NCBI GenBank assembly: GCA_936440205.1
Contig: OW387147.1
Coordinates: 28,235,629-28,299,628, forward strand
Direction of reading: 5' to 3'
Origin: Lepidonotus clava
Taxonomy: Eukaryota; Annelida; Polychaeta; Phyllodocida; Polynoidae
DNA: 64,000 bases
The notes below the pieces were generated by a model. That model worked only from the letters and a program-made list of their open reading frames with translations. It made no database searches and was not told the origin of the DNA. A program made the translations under genes and the position numbers. How positions within the stretch are numbered: position 1 is the first letter of the stretch; every line of letters begins with the position of its first letter. This document shows positions 63,406 to 64,000 of this stretch, piece after piece.

Positions 63406-64000
63406 TTGTGTCATATTCTCTTATTTCTAATGTTAGGCTGTTTTACTGTCATTGTAAAGCAACGTTATACAGAATGATCAACATAATTGCATGGGATCAG
63501 GGCAAAGAATTCCTTTTGTAAAGTCTTAAATAGGAAGTCTCGAAGGCTATTAGTTGATCTTGACCTCGAGCCCGAGTTTGGTTAATTCCTATTACATTGT
63601 TTTGTTTAACCAAAAAGAGGGGGAGGGAAGACCCCGCGATATGATCAGCCCATCTTTAGATGCAATCTTCATTCGTGGGGCAAACTGTTCCTTTTGTAGT
63701 CTTTTATAGGAAGTCTCGAAACACTTATGTAACAGGGAACGTATTTATATTTGCGTTTTACATACATTTGCGCTTGCTGAATATCCGCGAAAATATGTAT
63801 AATCTTTAACAGAGATGCCACTCTTCAAACATGAGAAATACGGAACCACATTTCTGTATTTTAATACGGAAACAACTAAAGCAGTCTATTTTTCTGTATT
63901 AAAGCTCTGATACTAAAACAAATCATATGTACATGTAATGTACCATTAGTGTTACATGAAAGTGAATACAAAAATATTTTCCTTCCAAAATGTTGGCACT
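63406..64000. other. Downstream intergenic sequence
   Basis: No gene. A diverged direct repeat (TTCCTTTTGTA then TAGGAAGTCTCGAA) lies at about 63500-63545 and 63677-63720. Confidence 0.6.

Overview
The window holds the 3' two-thirds of one large animal gene on the + strand. It encodes a centrosomal coiled-coil scaffold of the AKAP9/pericentrin family, identified by a PACT (pericentrin-AKAP450 centrosomal targeting) domain near the C-terminus. The host is an invertebrate bilaterian, most likely a spiralian such as a mollusc. The reasons are a single gene with features of both human AKAP9 and human PCNT, GC-rich coding exons in AT-rich introns mostly of 0.3 to 5 kb, and small MITE-like elements in introns. 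The species cannot be read from the sequence.

Layout. Bases 1-4268 are upstream intron, or sequence whose relation to the gene I cannot see. From 4269 to 62022, 51 exons form one open frame of about 2,530 codons ending in TGA at 62020. Every junction is AG/GT and every phase matches. The 3' UTR runs to poly(A) signals at 63368 and 63380. Bases 4269-32225 encode heptad coils broken by acidic, Ser-rich and Pro-rich linkers, with several microexons of 12-45 nt. Bases 37595-57024 encode the conserved C-terminal rod. Bases 58347-61661 encode the last coil, the PACT domain, a Pro/Ser/Arg-rich linker and the terminal helix. The N-terminal part of the protein lies outside the window.

The most unusual feature is a series of candidate alternative first exons inside introns of the same gene. 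Each starts with an ATG, has no stop before a GT donor, and ends in exactly the phase the next main exon needs. They lie at 18484 (a 542-codon acidic exon), 36715, 43823, 45546 and 52056. Those at 36715, 43823 and 45546 have TATA-like boxes at plausible distances. A sixth candidate at 38.5 kb is a GC-rich promoter of three tandem CCAAT-plus-CACGTG modules followed by a noncoding exon. If real, the locus makes a nested set of N-terminally shortened scaffolds that all keep the PACT domain.

Other content: two copies of a 237-238 bp MITE with TAA target duplications, a hammerhead-ribozyme-like motif at 17.47 kb, several small tandem repeats, and hairpins in the 3' UTR. I see no other protein-coding gene and no tRNA, rRNA or CRISPR. 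Exon phase is given as in-phase to out-phase, meaning the number of bases of the current codon already used.
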